64,000 nucleotides of DNA from Faecalibacillus intestinalis. Its GTDB lineage: Bacteria > Bacillota_I > Bacilli_A > Erysipelotrichales > Coprobacillaceae. Shown piece by piece: positions 53,630 through 62,419 of this stretch. The position numbers and the translations under genes were made by a program. Numbering within the stretch: position 1 is the stretch's first letter; every line of letters starts with the position of its first letter. The notes beneath the pieces are model-generated. The model did not search any database, was not told the DNA's origin, and was given only the letters and a program-made list of their open reading frames with translations. Location of the stretch: NCBI RefSeq assembly GCF_003024685.1, contig NZ_PYLQ01000011.1, positions 377-64,376 on the forward strand. Direction: 5' to 3'.

Positions 53630-54495
53630 TGGAACAGTTATTTAAGGAAAGAAAAGAAAAACTTCATTTATTTAAGTCATTAAGAAAAAAAAGAGAAAAT
53701 GAAAGAAAAGAAGTTCCTGAAGGACTTTATACAAAATGTCCAAAGTGTAAAGAATTGATTCTTACAAGTAAACTTAAAAAAAATATGTCAGTTTGTCCTC
53801 ATTGTGGAAATCATTTAAAGATCACTGCTTATGAAAGATTAGAAATGATTTATGATCAAGGAAAATATAAAGAACTCTATAAAAGTACACAAAGAGTAAA
53901 TCCTTTAGAATTTCCCGGATACGATGAAAAATTAGAATTTCTACAACAAAAAACAGGTTTAAATGAAGCTGTTGTTGTAGCAAGTGGAAAAATAAATGGG
54001 ACAAAGGTGATTACTTGTGTGATGGATTCACGTTTTTTAATGGGTAGTATGTCTTCTATTGTAGGTGATAAAATCACGAAAGCTATTGAACATGCAACCA
54101 AAAGAAAGTATCCACTCATTATTTTTACAGCTTCAGGAGGCGCTAGAATGCAAGAAGGAATTTATTCTTTAATGCAAATGACAAAAACCTCCTCAGCTCT
54201 TGCTAGACATCATCAAGCAGGTTTACTTTATATTTCCTATATTACCCATCCAACAACAGGAGGAGTAACAGCTTCATTTGCAAGCTTAGGAGATATTATT
54301 ATTGGTGAACCTCAAGCATTGATTGGATTTGCAGGAAGACGTGTCATTGAAAGTACGCTTAAACAAAAATTACCGGAAAACTTTCAAACAACGGAATTTA
54401 TGGAAGAACAAGGATTTGTTGATTTAATTGTGAAACGTCAAGAAATGCGTTCAACACTTATTAGAATTTTAAAAATGCATGGTAAGGGGGCATAA
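53626..54495 (+). CDS. accD: Acetyl-CoA carboxylase, carboxyltransferase beta subunit
   Basis: 289 residues. The N-terminal four-cysteine zinc ribbon ([13 protein letters not shown], then CPHCG; residues about 39-66) is present. It is followed by the crotonase-type carboxyltransferase core with [17 protein letters not shown] and [24 protein letters not shown]. It forms the alpha2-beta2 transferase with AccA, encoded next. Either of two adjacent ATGs (53626 or 53629) may start it. Confidence 0.97.
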   Translation: MMEQLFKERKEKLHLFKSLRKKRENERKEVPEGLYTKCPKCKELILTSKLKKNMSVCPHCGNHLKITAYERLEMIYDQGKYKELYKSTQRVNPLEFPGYDEKLEFLQQKTGLNEAVVVASGKINGTKVITCVMDSRFLMGSMSSIVGDKITKAIEHATKRKYPLIIFTASGGARMQEGIYSLMQMTKTSSALARHHQAGLLYISYITHPTTGGVTASFASLGDIIIGEPQALIGFAGRRVIESTLKQKLPENFQTTEFMEEQGFVDLIVKRQEMRSTLIRILKMHGKGA

Positions 54496-54497
54496 AG

Positions 54498-55418
54498 ATG
54501 TCTTTAAGTCAAGTAGAAAAAGAAATTGAAAAGTTACAAAAAGAACTTCTTGATTGCAATCAAGAAAGAAAAAAAGAAATCGAAAGTCAAATCAAAAAAC
54601 AAGAAGAATATTATCAACATCTTTCACCTTATGATCATGTTTATCTTGCTAGAAAAAGTACACGACCAAATATTAAAGATTATATCAATCATCTCTTTGA
54701 TGATTTTATTGAATTACATGGAGATCGTTTAGCAAAAGATGATGGTTCAATTGTTGGAGGCATTGGGTTATTTAATCAACAACCTGTAACAATTATTGGT
54801 CATTTAAAAGGAAAAACTTTAGAAGATAATTTAAAATGTAATTTTGGAATGTCTTCACCAGAAGGCTATCGAAAGGCAATGCGCTTAATGAAACAGGCAG
54901 AAAAATTTAAACGTCCTATTATTGCTTTTGTCGATACTCCAGGAGCTTATCCAGGAATGGAAGCAGAAATGCATGGAATTGGAGAAGCAATTGCTCGAAA
55001 TCTTTTAGAAATGTCTCTTTTAAAAGTTCCTATTATTACTATTGTTATTGGTGAGGGAGGTTCTGGAGGAGCTTTGGCTTTAAGTGTGAGTGATCGCTTA
55101 GTCATGTTAGAAAATAGTGTTTATTCGATTTTATCTCCTGAAGGATTTGCTTCTATTTTATGGAAAGATCAAGAAGGAAAGCGCGTTGCAGAGGCTGCAA
55201 GCTTAATGAAATTAACAGCTAAGGATCTTTATGAGCGTCATATTATTGATCATATCATAGATGAAGATTTAAAAGGGGCTACTGTTGAAAGTTATGAAGT
55301 TTATCGACAAATAAAAGAATATTTAAATACAAATCTTAAAGAATTACAAAAGTTATCAACATCTCAATTGATTAATAAACGTTATGAAAAATATAGAAAG
55401 ATAGGACAAGTATTTTAA
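54498..55418 (+). CDS. accA: Acetyl-CoA carboxylase, carboxyltransferase alpha subunit
   Basis: 306 residues. Helical N terminus ([19 protein letters not shown]), then the core with [54 protein letters not shown] and [33 protein letters not shown]. Completes acetyl-CoA carboxylase, the first committed step of fatty acid synthesis. GGTAAGGGGGC before the ATG lies in the end of accD. Confidence 0.97.
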   Translation: MSLSQVEKEIEKLQKELLDCNQERKKEIESQIKKQEEYYQHLSPYDHVYLARKSTRPNIKDYINHLFDDFIELHGDRLAKDDGSIVGGIGLFNQQPVTIIGHLKGKTLEDNLKCNFGMSSPEGYRKAMRLMKQAEKFKRPIIAFVDTPGAYPGMEAEMHGIGEAIARNLLEMSLLKVPIITIVIGEGGSGGALALSVSDRLVMLENSVYSILSPEGFASILWKDQEGKRVAEAASLMKLTAKDLYERHIIDHIIDEDLKGATVESYEVYRQIKEYLNTNLKELQKLSTSQLINKRYEKYRKIGQVF

Positions 55419-55429
55419 AGGAGAAAAAG

Positions 55430-56341
55430 ATGAATGGAATTGAAATTGTTTCTACAGGTTATGCCAAAATTGAAAAGACTTTAGATAATCAACAACTTGA
55501 ACAAATGGTAGAAACATCTAATGAATGGATTGTTTCACGAACTGGTATTTTAAAAAGACATCTTTCAGATAAATCAAGTGCTTTTCTAGCTATTGAAGCT
55601 GCTAAAAAAGCAACTCAAAATCAAGATTTAAGTCAACTTGCTTTAATTATTGTAGCTACGATGACACCAGAAAATAATACGCCAAGTAATGCCTGTCTTG
55701 TACAAAAAGCTTTAGGTTTAAATCATCAATCAATGATGTGTTTTGATATTAATGTTGCTTGTAGTGGTTATGTTTATGCTTTAAAAGTTGCTCAAAGCTT
55801 GTTAGAAGAAAATCAATATGGACTTGTTATTGGAAGTGAACAATTAAGCTCTATTGTAGATTATCAAGATCGTAATACGTGTATTTTATTTGGAGATGGT
55901 GCAGCCGCTACGTTGATTAAAAAAAGTCAAAAGCTTTTTTTTAGTTATTTAGATAGTGATGGAAATGAAGAAGTACTATTTTCTAAAAGAAATGATTATT
56001 TAAAAATGAAAGGTCAAGATGTTTTTAAATTTGCTATTAAAGCAATTCCTTTAAGTATTGATCATGTCTTAAACCAAGCAAAGATGACATTAAATGATAT
56101 TGATTATGTAATTTGTCATCAAGCAAATGAAAGAATTATTAAACATGTTTATAAAAAATATCAATGTTCAAGTGAAAAGTTTTATATGAACTTACAAGAA
56201 TATGGAAACACCTCAGCAGCAAGTATTCCGTTAGCTTTAGCGAAGATGAATGAACAAGGGTTACTTCAAAAAGGAATGAAAATCATTCTCGTTGGCTTTG
56301 GTGGAGGACTTACTTGGGGTGCAATTTTAATGGAATGGTAA
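55430..56341 (+). CDS. fabH: 3-oxoacyl-ACP synthase III
   Basis: 303 residues, slightly short of the usual 310-330. Starts fatty acid synthesis by condensing acetyl-CoA (or a branched primer) with malonyl-ACP. The catalytic triad is visible: Cys in VACSGYVYAL (about residue 111), His in ICHQANERI, Asn in YGNTSAASIP. N-terminal NEWIVSRTGILKRH matches the family. AAGGAGAAAA site. Its product sets primer type, but straight- or branched-chain preference cannot be read. Confidence 0.96.
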   Translation: MNGIEIVSTGYAKIEKTLDNQQLEQMVETSNEWIVSRTGILKRHLSDKSSAFLAIEAAKKATQNQDLSQLALIIVATMTPENNTPSNACLVQKALGLNHQSMMCFDINVACSGYVYALKVAQSLLEENQYGLVIGSEQLSSIVDYQDRNTCILFGDGAAATLIKKSQKLFFSYLDSDGNEEVLFSKRNDYLKMKGQDVFKFAIKAIPLSIDHVLNQAKMTLNDIDYVICHQANERIIKHVYKKYQCSSEKFYMNLQEYGNTSAASIPLALAKMNEQGLLQKGMKIILVGFGGGLTWGAILMEW

Positions 56342-56351
56342 GGAGAACAAA

Positions 56352-57278
56352 ATGAAATTAAATGAGTTATTAAATATTAAATATCCTATTATTCAAGGAG
56401 GAATGGCCAATATTGCTACCGGTGCCTTTGCTGCGAGTGTTTCTAATGCAGGAGGTTTGGGTTTGATTGGAGCTGGAGGAATGAATGCTAAAATGTTAAA
56501 AGCAGAAATTCAAGCATGTAAAAAATTAACAAATCAACCTTTTGGTGTCAATATTATGTTACTCAATCCAGATGCCAAAGAAATGGCACAAATCGTTATT
56601 GATGAACATGTCCCAGTTGTGACAACTGGTGCTGGAAATCCAGGTGTATATATAAAAATGTGGAAAGAAGCAGGAATTAAAATTTTACCTGTTGTTCCTA
56701 GTGTGGCTCTTGCTAAAAGATTAGAACGTGCAGGCGTGGATGGTTTAATTGTTGAGGGTTGTGAAGCAGGGGGACATATTGGTGAGGCAACGACTATGGC
56801 GCTTGTTCCTCAAGTTGTAAGTAATGTTTCTATTCCTGTTATTGCTGCAGGAGGAATTGCCAGTGGCAAGCAAATGTTAGCGGCTTATGCTTTAGGTGCT
56901 TGTGGTGTACAAATTGGAACAGTTTTACTCGCAAGTAAAGAATGTCCAATTCATGAAAATTATAAACAAGCGATTTTAAAAGCGAAAGATACTTCGACAA
57001 CTGTTACAGGAAGAATTAATGGAACACCAGTAAGAATCTTAAAAAATAAAATGGCAAAAGCTTATATTCAAAAAGAAAAAGCTGGAGCAGATATGATGGA
57101 ACTTGAAAAATATACTTTAGGTTCATTAAAAAAAGCTGTTTTTGAGGGAAATGTTGATGAAGGTTCTTTGATGGCAGGACAAGTTGCAGGAATGATTCAT
57201 GAAATTAAACCCGTTAAACAAATTTTAGAAGAAATGATGAGTGAGTTACAAGAAACTTATTCAAATTTGGAGATTTAA
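56352..57278 (+). CDS. fabK: Enoyl-ACP reductase II (FabK, FMN-dependent)
   Basis: 308 residues of the FabK/nitronate monooxygenase fold. YPIIQGGMANIATGAFAAAV-type start (here AASVSNAGGLG), FMN-binding EGCEAGGHIG and AAGGIASGKQMLAA, and the QIGTVLLASKE segment. In the fatty acid operon, and with no fabI in the window, it is the enoyl reductase of chain elongation. AAGGAGAAC precedes the ATG. FabK enzymes are not inhibited by triclosan, so natural triclosan tolerance would be expected if this is the only reductase. Confidence 0.93.
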   Translation: MKLNELLNIKYPIIQGGMANIATGAFAASVSNAGGLGLIGAGGMNAKMLKAEIQACKKLTNQPFGVNIMLLNPDAKEMAQIVIDEHVPVVTTGAGNPGVYIKMWKEAGIKILPVVPSVALAKRLERAGVDGLIVEGCEAGGHIGEATTMALVPQVVSNVSIPVIAAGGIASGKQMLAAYALGACGVQIGTVLLASKECPIHENYKQAILKAKDTSTTVTGRINGTPVRILKNKMAKAYIQKEKAGADMMELEKYTLGSLKKAVFEGNVDEGSLMAGQVAGMIHEIKPVKQILEEMMSELQETYSNLEI

Positions 57279-57279
57279 A

Positions 57280-58323
57280 ATGTTAGAAATCAATCAAAAA
57301 AGCCTAACTGTCCCTTTAATTCAAGGAGGAATGGGTGTTGGTGTTTCTCTAGGAAATTTGGCAGGACATGTTGCTAAGTGTGGGGCGATGGGGGTTATTT
57401 CTACAGCGCATCCAGGATACAAGGAAGATGATTTTGAAAGTAATCATCGTCAAGCAAATATTCGTGCTTTAAAAAAAGAAATTTTAAAAGCACAAAAGCT
57501 TTCTCAAGGAAAAGGTTTAGTAGCCATCAATGCGATGGTTGCTTTAAAAGATTATGAGGAATTGATCAATGCAGCATTAGAGAGTAAAGTTGATGCTATT
57601 ATTTCAGGAGCTGGGCTTCCTTTACGTTTACCAGAATTGGTAAAAGATCATGATGTTTTAATTGCTCCAATTGTTTCAAGTGGTAAAGCCTGTAAGGTAA
57701 TCATAAAACATTGGCTCAAAAAATATCAACGTACACCAGATTTTATTGTTATTGAAGGAAGTCAAGCAGGGGGACATTTAGGATTTAAAAAAGAAGACTT
57801 AGAAAATCAAACATGCCAAAGTTTAGAAGAAATTTTTAAAGATGTTGAAGAAATTGTAGAAAATAATAAATTGAACATTCCTATTTTTGTAGCAGGAGGA
57901 ATCAGTCAAAGAAGTGATGTTAAGCATTTCTTTGATCTAGGTGTCGATGGTATTCAAGTAGCAACACGTTTTATTACAACTTATGAATGTGATGCTTCTA
58001 TCAAATATAAAGAAGCCTTCTTAAAAGCTATAAAGGAAGATATTGGTTTTGTTTCTTCTCCTGTTGGAATGCCAGGAAGAGCAATGCAAAATAGTTTTGT
58101 TAAAAAAACCAAGAAAGAAAAAATACCTGTTAAAAAATGTTATCAATGTTTAATTCCTTGTGATGTTAAAAATACACCTTATTGTATTTCAAGAGCTTTA
58201 ATAGAAGCTGTTAAAGGAAATTTAGAAGATGGTCTTATTTTTACAGGAGCTCATGGTTATAGGCAAGATCATTTGATGCATGTTGATGAAGTGATTCGTG
58301 AATTAATGGAGGATGACAAATGA
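57280..58323 (+). CDS. FabX-like flavin oxidoreductase with cysteine cluster (second NMO-fold protein of the operon)
   Basis: 347 residues, same fold as FabK (PLIQGGMGVGVSLGNLAGHVA, IEGSQAGGHLGF, VAGGISQRSDV) but clearly a different subfamily. It has a C-terminal extension with CYQCLIPCDVKNTPYC, a C-x2-C-x3-C-x7-C pattern suited to an iron-sulfur cluster, and ends with a GLIFTGAHGYR block. Helicobacter FabX, a flavin/iron-sulfur dehydrogenase-isomerase that makes unsaturated acyl-ACP, has this overall design. The operon has no fabA, fabM or fabN, so a FabX-like role in unsaturated fatty acid synthesis is a reasonable inference. Commonly annotated only as nitronate monooxygenase. GGAG lies seven bases before the ATG at 57280. 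Confidence 0.8.
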   Translation: MLEINQKSLTVPLIQGGMGVGVSLGNLAGHVAKCGAMGVISTAHPGYKEDDFESNHRQANIRALKKEILKAQKLSQGKGLVAINAMVALKDYEELINAALESKVDAIISGAGLPLRLPELVKDHDVLIAPIVSSGKACKVIIKHWLKKYQRTPDFIVIEGSQAGGHLGFKKEDLENQTCQSLEEIFKDVEEIVENNKLNIPIFVAGGISQRSDVKHFFDLGVDGIQVATRFITTYECDASIKYKEAFLKAIKEDIGFVSSPVGMPGRAMQNSFVKKTKKEKIPVKKCYQCLIPCDVKNTPYCISRALIEAVKGNLEDGLIFTGAHGYRQDHLMHVDEVIRELMEDDK

Positions 58324-59222
58324 AATTAGGAATTATTTATGCTGGTCAAGGAAGTCAAGTTGTGGGAATGGGAAAATCATTTTATCCTCGTGAAATCTTT
58401 GATCAAAATGAAGATTTAAAGGAATTATGTTTTAATGGACCACTTGAAAAACTATCTTATACACCATATACCCAACCATGTATGGTGATGGTTGCAACAA
58501 TCATTACAGATTTATTAAAGGAACAAGGGATTGTTCCTGACTATACAGCTGGTCTTTCTTTAGGGGAATATTCAGCATTATATTGTGCAGGTGTTTTTGA
58601 AAGGAAACAAGTTATTGATCTTGCACGCTTTAGAGGAAAAGTCATGCAAGAAGCAGTATCAGGAATTGAAAGTGAAATGATTGCCGTTTTAGGAATGAAG
58701 GAAGAACTTTTACAAGATTTATGTCATCAAGCAAGTTCATTAGGAGTTGTTTCTATTTCTAATTATAATTGCCCTGGTCAACTTGTTGTTGCTGGTGAAA
58801 AGAAGGCTGTGGAAAAAGTTAAAGAATTAGCTTTAGAAAATAAAGCAAGAAGAGTGATTTCTTTAAATACGAGTGGACCTTTTCATACTTCTTTATTAAA
58901 AGAAGCGTCACTTGCTTTAAAAGAAAGATTTAAAAAAGAAACTTTTCATGAAATGAAAATACCTGTTATTTTTAATACTTTAGGTCATGAAATCGAAGAT
59001 CAATCAATACCAGAAATTTTAGAAAAGCAAGTGATGTCATCTGTTTACTTTGAAAAAAGTATTCGCTATATGATAGATCAAGGTGTTGATACGATCATTG
59101 AAGTAGGACCAGGAAAGGTATTAAGTGGTTTTGTTAGAAAGATAGATCGAAGTATTCAGCTTTATCAAATAGAAGATATGGAATCATTGAAAAAAACAGT
59201 GAAAGCTTTGAAGGGAGAATAA
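58320..59222 (+). CDS. fabD: Malonyl-CoA-ACP transacylase
   Basis: 300 residues. IIYAGQGSQVVGMGKSF start, catalytic serine in GLSLGEYSALYCAG (about residue 89), His in SGPFHTSLL, and the C-terminal EVGPGKVLSGFVRKI. Transfers malonyl from CoA to ACP. Overlaps the upstream gene by 4 bases (ATGA), so it is coupled to it. Confidence 0.97.
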   Translation: MKLGIIYAGQGSQVVGMGKSFYPREIFDQNEDLKELCFNGPLEKLSYTPYTQPCMVMVATIITDLLKEQGIVPDYTAGLSLGEYSALYCAGVFERKQVIDLARFRGKVMQEAVSGIESEMIAVLGMKEELLQDLCHQASSLGVVSISNYNCPGQLVVAGEKKAVEKVKELALENKARRVISLNTSGPFHTSLLKEASLALKERFKKETFHEMKIPVIFNTLGHEIEDQSIPEILEKQVMSSVYFEKSIRYMIDQGVDTIIEVGPGKVLSGFVRKIDRSIQLYQIEDMESLKKTVKALKGE

Positions 59223-59223
59223 A

Positions 59224-59976
59224 ATGAGATTAGAAAATAAAATTGCTCTTGTTACAGGTGGAGGACAAGGTATTGGTAAAGAAATTGCTAAAACATTAGC
59301 TTTAAATGGTGCTTTTGTTTTAATTAATTATATAGATTTAGGGAATAATCAAGAAATTGCTCAAATGACAAAAAATGAAATTGAAAGTCTTGGAGGAAAA
59401 TGTGAAATCTTACCTGCAAACGTAGCAAGTTATGATGAAACATTAGAGATGTTTAAAACAATTAAAAATGAATATGGAAGATTGGATATTTTAATTAATA
59501 ATGCAGGAATTACAAAAGATGGCTTAATGTTACGCATGAAAGAAAATGATTTTGATACAGTTATTGATGTCAATTTAAAAGGAACATGGAATTGTATGAA
59601 ACATGCGACAAAATTAATGATGAAACAAAAATATGGACGTATTGTTTCCATGTCATCTGTTGTAGGTGTTATGGGAAATGCAGGACAAGTCAATTATGCT
59701 GCTAGTAAATCAGGAATTATTGGAATGACAATGTCTCTTGCTAGAGAAGTTGGAAGTCGTGGTATTACTGTTAATGCAGTAGCACCAGGTTATATTCAAA
59801 CAGCAATGACAGATGTTTTAAGTGATGAAATTAAAGAACAAATGAAAAGTCAAATTCCTTTAGGAACATTTGGAAGTGTTCAAGATATTGCAAATGCAGT
59901 TGTTTTTCTAGCAAGTGATGAAGCAAAGTACATTACTGGACAAACATTACATGTTGATGGTGGCATGGCTATGTAA
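59224..59976 (+). CDS. fabG: 3-oxoacyl-ACP reductase
   Basis: 250 residues, short-chain dehydrogenase fold. NADPH motif TGGGQGIGKEIA, NNAG in LINNAGITKDG, catalytic Ser in SMSSVVG and Y-x3-K in YAASKSG, with VNAVAPGYIQTAMT. Reduces the keto group in each elongation round. Starts two bases after the fabD stop, with GAAGGGAGAA inside the end of fabD. Confidence 0.97.
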   Translation: MRLENKIALVTGGGQGIGKEIAKTLALNGAFVLINYIDLGNNQEIAQMTKNEIESLGGKCEILPANVASYDETLEMFKTIKNEYGRLDILINNAGITKDGLMLRMKENDFDTVIDVNLKGTWNCMKHATKLMMKQKYGRIVSMSSVVGVMGNAGQVNYAASKSGIIGMTMSLAREVGSRGITVNAVAPGYIQTAMTDVLSDEIKEQMKSQIPLGTFGSVQDIANAVVFLASDEAKYITGQTLHVDGGMAM

Positions 59977-59987
59977 AGGAGAAGCAT

Positions 59988-61229
59988 ATGAAAAGAAGAG
60001 TTGTCGTAACAGGAATAGGTGCTTTAACACCTATTGGAAATAATGTAAATGATACATGGAAGGGTATTTTAAATCATCAATGTGGGATTGATTTGATTCA
60101 ATCATTTGATACTTCAAATATGAAGGTAAAAGTAGCAGGTGAATTAAAGGACTTTGAAGCTACTGAATATTTAGATAAAAAAGATGTTCGTAAAATGGAT
60201 AAATTTATTCAATATGGACTGATTGCAGCTAAAGAAGCTATCAAAGATTCTAAATTAGAGATAGATTCTATAAATCATGATCGTTTTGGGGTAGTAGTAT
60301 CAAGTGGTATTGGAGGATTAGGATCTATTGAAGAAAATCATCAACGTGGTTTAAAGAAAGGATTTGATCGTGTTTCTCCATACTTTATTCCTATGACCAT
60401 TGTTAATTTAGCAGCTGGTCAAATTGCCATTGCCTTTAAAGCACAAGGACTTGCTACATGTCCTGTAACAGCTTGTGCGGGAGGAACAAATGCTATTGGT
60501 GATGCCTTTAGAAATATTCGTGATGGTTATTTAGATGTAACCATTGCTGGAGGTTGCGAAGCAAGCATTACCCCTCTGGGTATTGGTGGTTTTACATCAA
60601 TGAAAGCTTTAAGTGAATCACATGATCCCAAACATGCCTCCATTCCTTTTGATAAAGAAAGAAATGGTTTTGTCATGGGTGAAGGAGCAGGAATGCTTGT
60701 TTTAGAAGAACTTGAACATGCTAAAGCAAGAGGGGCACATATTTATTGCGAAATGGTAGGTTATGGTGTTAGTTGTGATGCTTATCATATGACAGCTCCA
60801 GCTCCTGAAGGTATTGGAGGTGCTAAAGCCATGATCAATGCACTTCAAGATGCTTCTCTTGAAGCTAATCAAATTGATTATATTAATGCTCATGGAACAT
60901 CAACACCGATGAATGATAAGTTAGAAACGGCTGCAATCAAAAAAGCTTTTAAAAATCATGCTCATAAAGTAGCTGTATCTTCAACAAAAGGAAATACAGG
61001 TCATTGTTTAGGAGCTGCTGGTGGAATTGAAGCTGTTTTATGTGTTAAAGCATTAGAAGATAACTTTATTCCAGCAACTATTAATTATCAAAATTTTGAT
61101 GAAGAATGCGATTTAGATATTGTTGCAAATCATGGAAGAAAACAAGTATTAAATTATGTAATGTCAAATTCATTAGGTTTTGGAGGGCATAATGCCTCAA
61201 TTATTTTTAAGAAATATGGAGAAGAGTAA
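59988..61229 (+). CDS. fabF: 3-oxoacyl-ACP synthase II
   Basis: 413 residues, full-length elongating condensing enzyme. VVVTGIGALTPIGN start, catalytic Cys in TACAGGTNAIGDAF, His in NAHGTSTPMND and His in STKGNTGHCLGAAGG, and the end LGFGGHNASIIFKK. As the only FabB/F-type enzyme in the operon it should elongate both saturated and unsaturated chains. AAGGAGAAGC site. Its last base is the first of fabZ (TAATG overlap). Confidence 0.97.
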   Translation: MKRRVVVTGIGALTPIGNNVNDTWKGILNHQCGIDLIQSFDTSNMKVKVAGELKDFEATEYLDKKDVRKMDKFIQYGLIAAKEAIKDSKLEIDSINHDRFGVVVSSGIGGLGSIEENHQRGLKKGFDRVSPYFIPMTIVNLAAGQIAIAFKAQGLATCPVTACAGGTNAIGDAFRNIRDGYLDVTIAGGCEASITPLGIGGFTSMKALSESHDPKHASIPFDKERNGFVMGEGAGMLVLEELEHAKARGAHIYCEMVGYGVSCDAYHMTAPAPEGIGGAKAMINALQDASLEANQIDYINAHGTSTPMNDKLETAAIKKAFKNHAHKVAVSSTKGNTGHCLGAAGGIEAVLCVKALEDNFIPATINYQNFDEECDLDIVANHGRKQVLNYVMSNSLGFGGHNASIIFKKYGEE

Positions 61230-61654
61230 TGGAACTTAATAGTAATCAAATACAAGAAATCAATCCTCATCGTTATCCTTTTGCTTTAGTAGATCGAATT
61301 ACAGATTATAAACCAGGTGAGTATGCTAAAGGAATCAAATGTGTCAGTGTTAATGAAATGCATTTTTGTGGACATTTTCCAAGTCATCATGTCATGCCAG
61401 GAGTTTTGATCGTTGAAGCTTTGGCACAAGTAGGATGTATTGCTATTTTATCAAAAGAAGAAAATAAAGGAAAAATTGCTTTTTTTGGTGGTATTAAAAA
61501 TTGTCGTTTTAAAGGGCAAGTAACACCAGGGGATGTTTTAGAAATGGAATGTGTTCTTACTAAACAAAAAGGACCCGTAGGAATTGGTGAAGCTATTGCA
61601 AAAGTAAATGGTAAAGTTGTTTGCAAAGCTGAACTTACATTTGCAATTCAATAA
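61229..61654 (+). CDS. fabZ: 3-hydroxyacyl-ACP dehydratase
   Basis: 141 residues, hot-dog fold. INPHRYPFALVDRI start, catalytic His in FCGHFPSHHVMPGVLIVEALAQ (His and Glu), GGIKNCRFKGQV. Dehydrates hydroxyacyl-ACP; some FabZ relatives (FabN) also isomerise, which cannot be judged from sequence alone. GGAGAAGAG in the end of fabF is its site. A terminator overlaps its stop codon, marking the end of the core operon. Confidence 0.97.
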   Translation: MELNSNQIQEINPHRYPFALVDRITDYKPGEYAKGIKCVSVNEMHFCGHFPSHHVMPGVLIVEALAQVGCIAILSKEENKGKIAFFGGIKNCRFKGQVTPGDVLEMECVLTKQKGPVGIGEAIAKVNGKVVCKAELTFAIQ

Positions 61655-61676
61655 TCTTGAATTGCAATTTTTTTTA
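61641..61676 (+). terminator. Terminator of the fatty acid operon
   Basis: Perfect 11-bp stem TTGCAATTCAA/TTGAATTGCAA (61641-61651, 61657-61667) with the fabZ stop codon in its 5-base loop, then eight Ts. Confidence 0.9.
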
Positions 61677-61702
61677 TTTTATCATGATAAAGAGGTGAAA
61701 CT

Positions 61703-62392
61703 ATGAAACTGATAGAGCTAGAAGAAGTTGATTCAACAAATGATTATTTAAAAAGAGAATATCAAAATTTACCTATGCAAACATGTGTCACTGCCAAATA
61801 TCAAACAAAAGGTAGAGGTAGAAATGGTCATGTTTGGGAAAGCCATGCAAATGAGAATTTGATTATGAGTTTTTTATTTAAAGATTTTCATAAAATAGAA
61901 GATGCTTGGAAAATGACACAATTAGCAACATGTAGTGTTGTTGGTTTACTTGATCGCAATCGTATTAAAGCAACGATTAAATGGCCGAATGATATTTATG
62001 TTGATGGAAAAAAGATTTGTGGTATTTTAGTAGAAACGATCTTAGATCCTGATTTAAAAGGAGTTATTGTAGGAATAGGATTGAATGTTAATAATGAAGA
62101 TTTTCAATCAATGAAACAAATTACTCATAAAGAGTATAAAATATCTAAACTTGCTATTGGACTGAAAACATTTATGTTGATTTATTATAATTTATATCAA
62201 ACAAATCAGTTTCATAAGGTTTTAGAATACGCTAATAGTATTTCTTATTTAAAAGATCAATGGGTAGAATATGGTGATTATGGAGAAGTTTGTTTTCAAA
62301 AGCTATTAGATGATGGTTCTGTTTTATTTGTTGATCGACAAGGAAAAACATATAAGCAGGTAATTAATGAAATATCTTTACATAATAAATAA
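61703..62392 (+). CDS. birA: Biotin--[acetyl-CoA carboxylase] ligase
   Basis: 229 residues: catalytic and C-terminal domains only, no N-terminal DNA-binding domain, so it is a group I enzyme that does not act as a repressor. LEEVDSTNDYLKRE, the biotinyl-AMP loop KGRGRNGHVWES, KWPNDIYVDGKKICGILVE and GIGLNVNN are present. It attaches biotin to AccB, encoded 10 kb upstream in the same cluster. It has an AGAGGTGAA site. It lies after the operon terminator, so it is made by read-through or from its own weak promoter. Confidence 0.95.
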   Translation: MKLIELEEVDSTNDYLKREYQNLPMQTCVTAKYQTKGRGRNGHVWESHANENLIMSFLFKDFHKIEDAWKMTQLATCSVVGLLDRNRIKATIKWPNDIYVDGKKICGILVETILDPDLKGVIVGIGLNVNNEDFQSMKQITHKEYKISKLAIGLKTFMLIYYNLYQTNQFHKVLEYANSISYLKDQWVEYGDYGEVCFQKLLDDGSVLFVDRQGKTYKQVINEISLHNK

Positions 62393-62419
62393 AAGTGCAG
62401 GCTTAAGCTTGCACTTTTA
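62391..62419. terminator. Bidirectional terminator
   Basis: AAAAGTGCA/TGCACTTTT arms around GGCTTAAGCT. It contains the stop codon of the minus-strand gene and directly follows birA. Confidence 0.82.
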
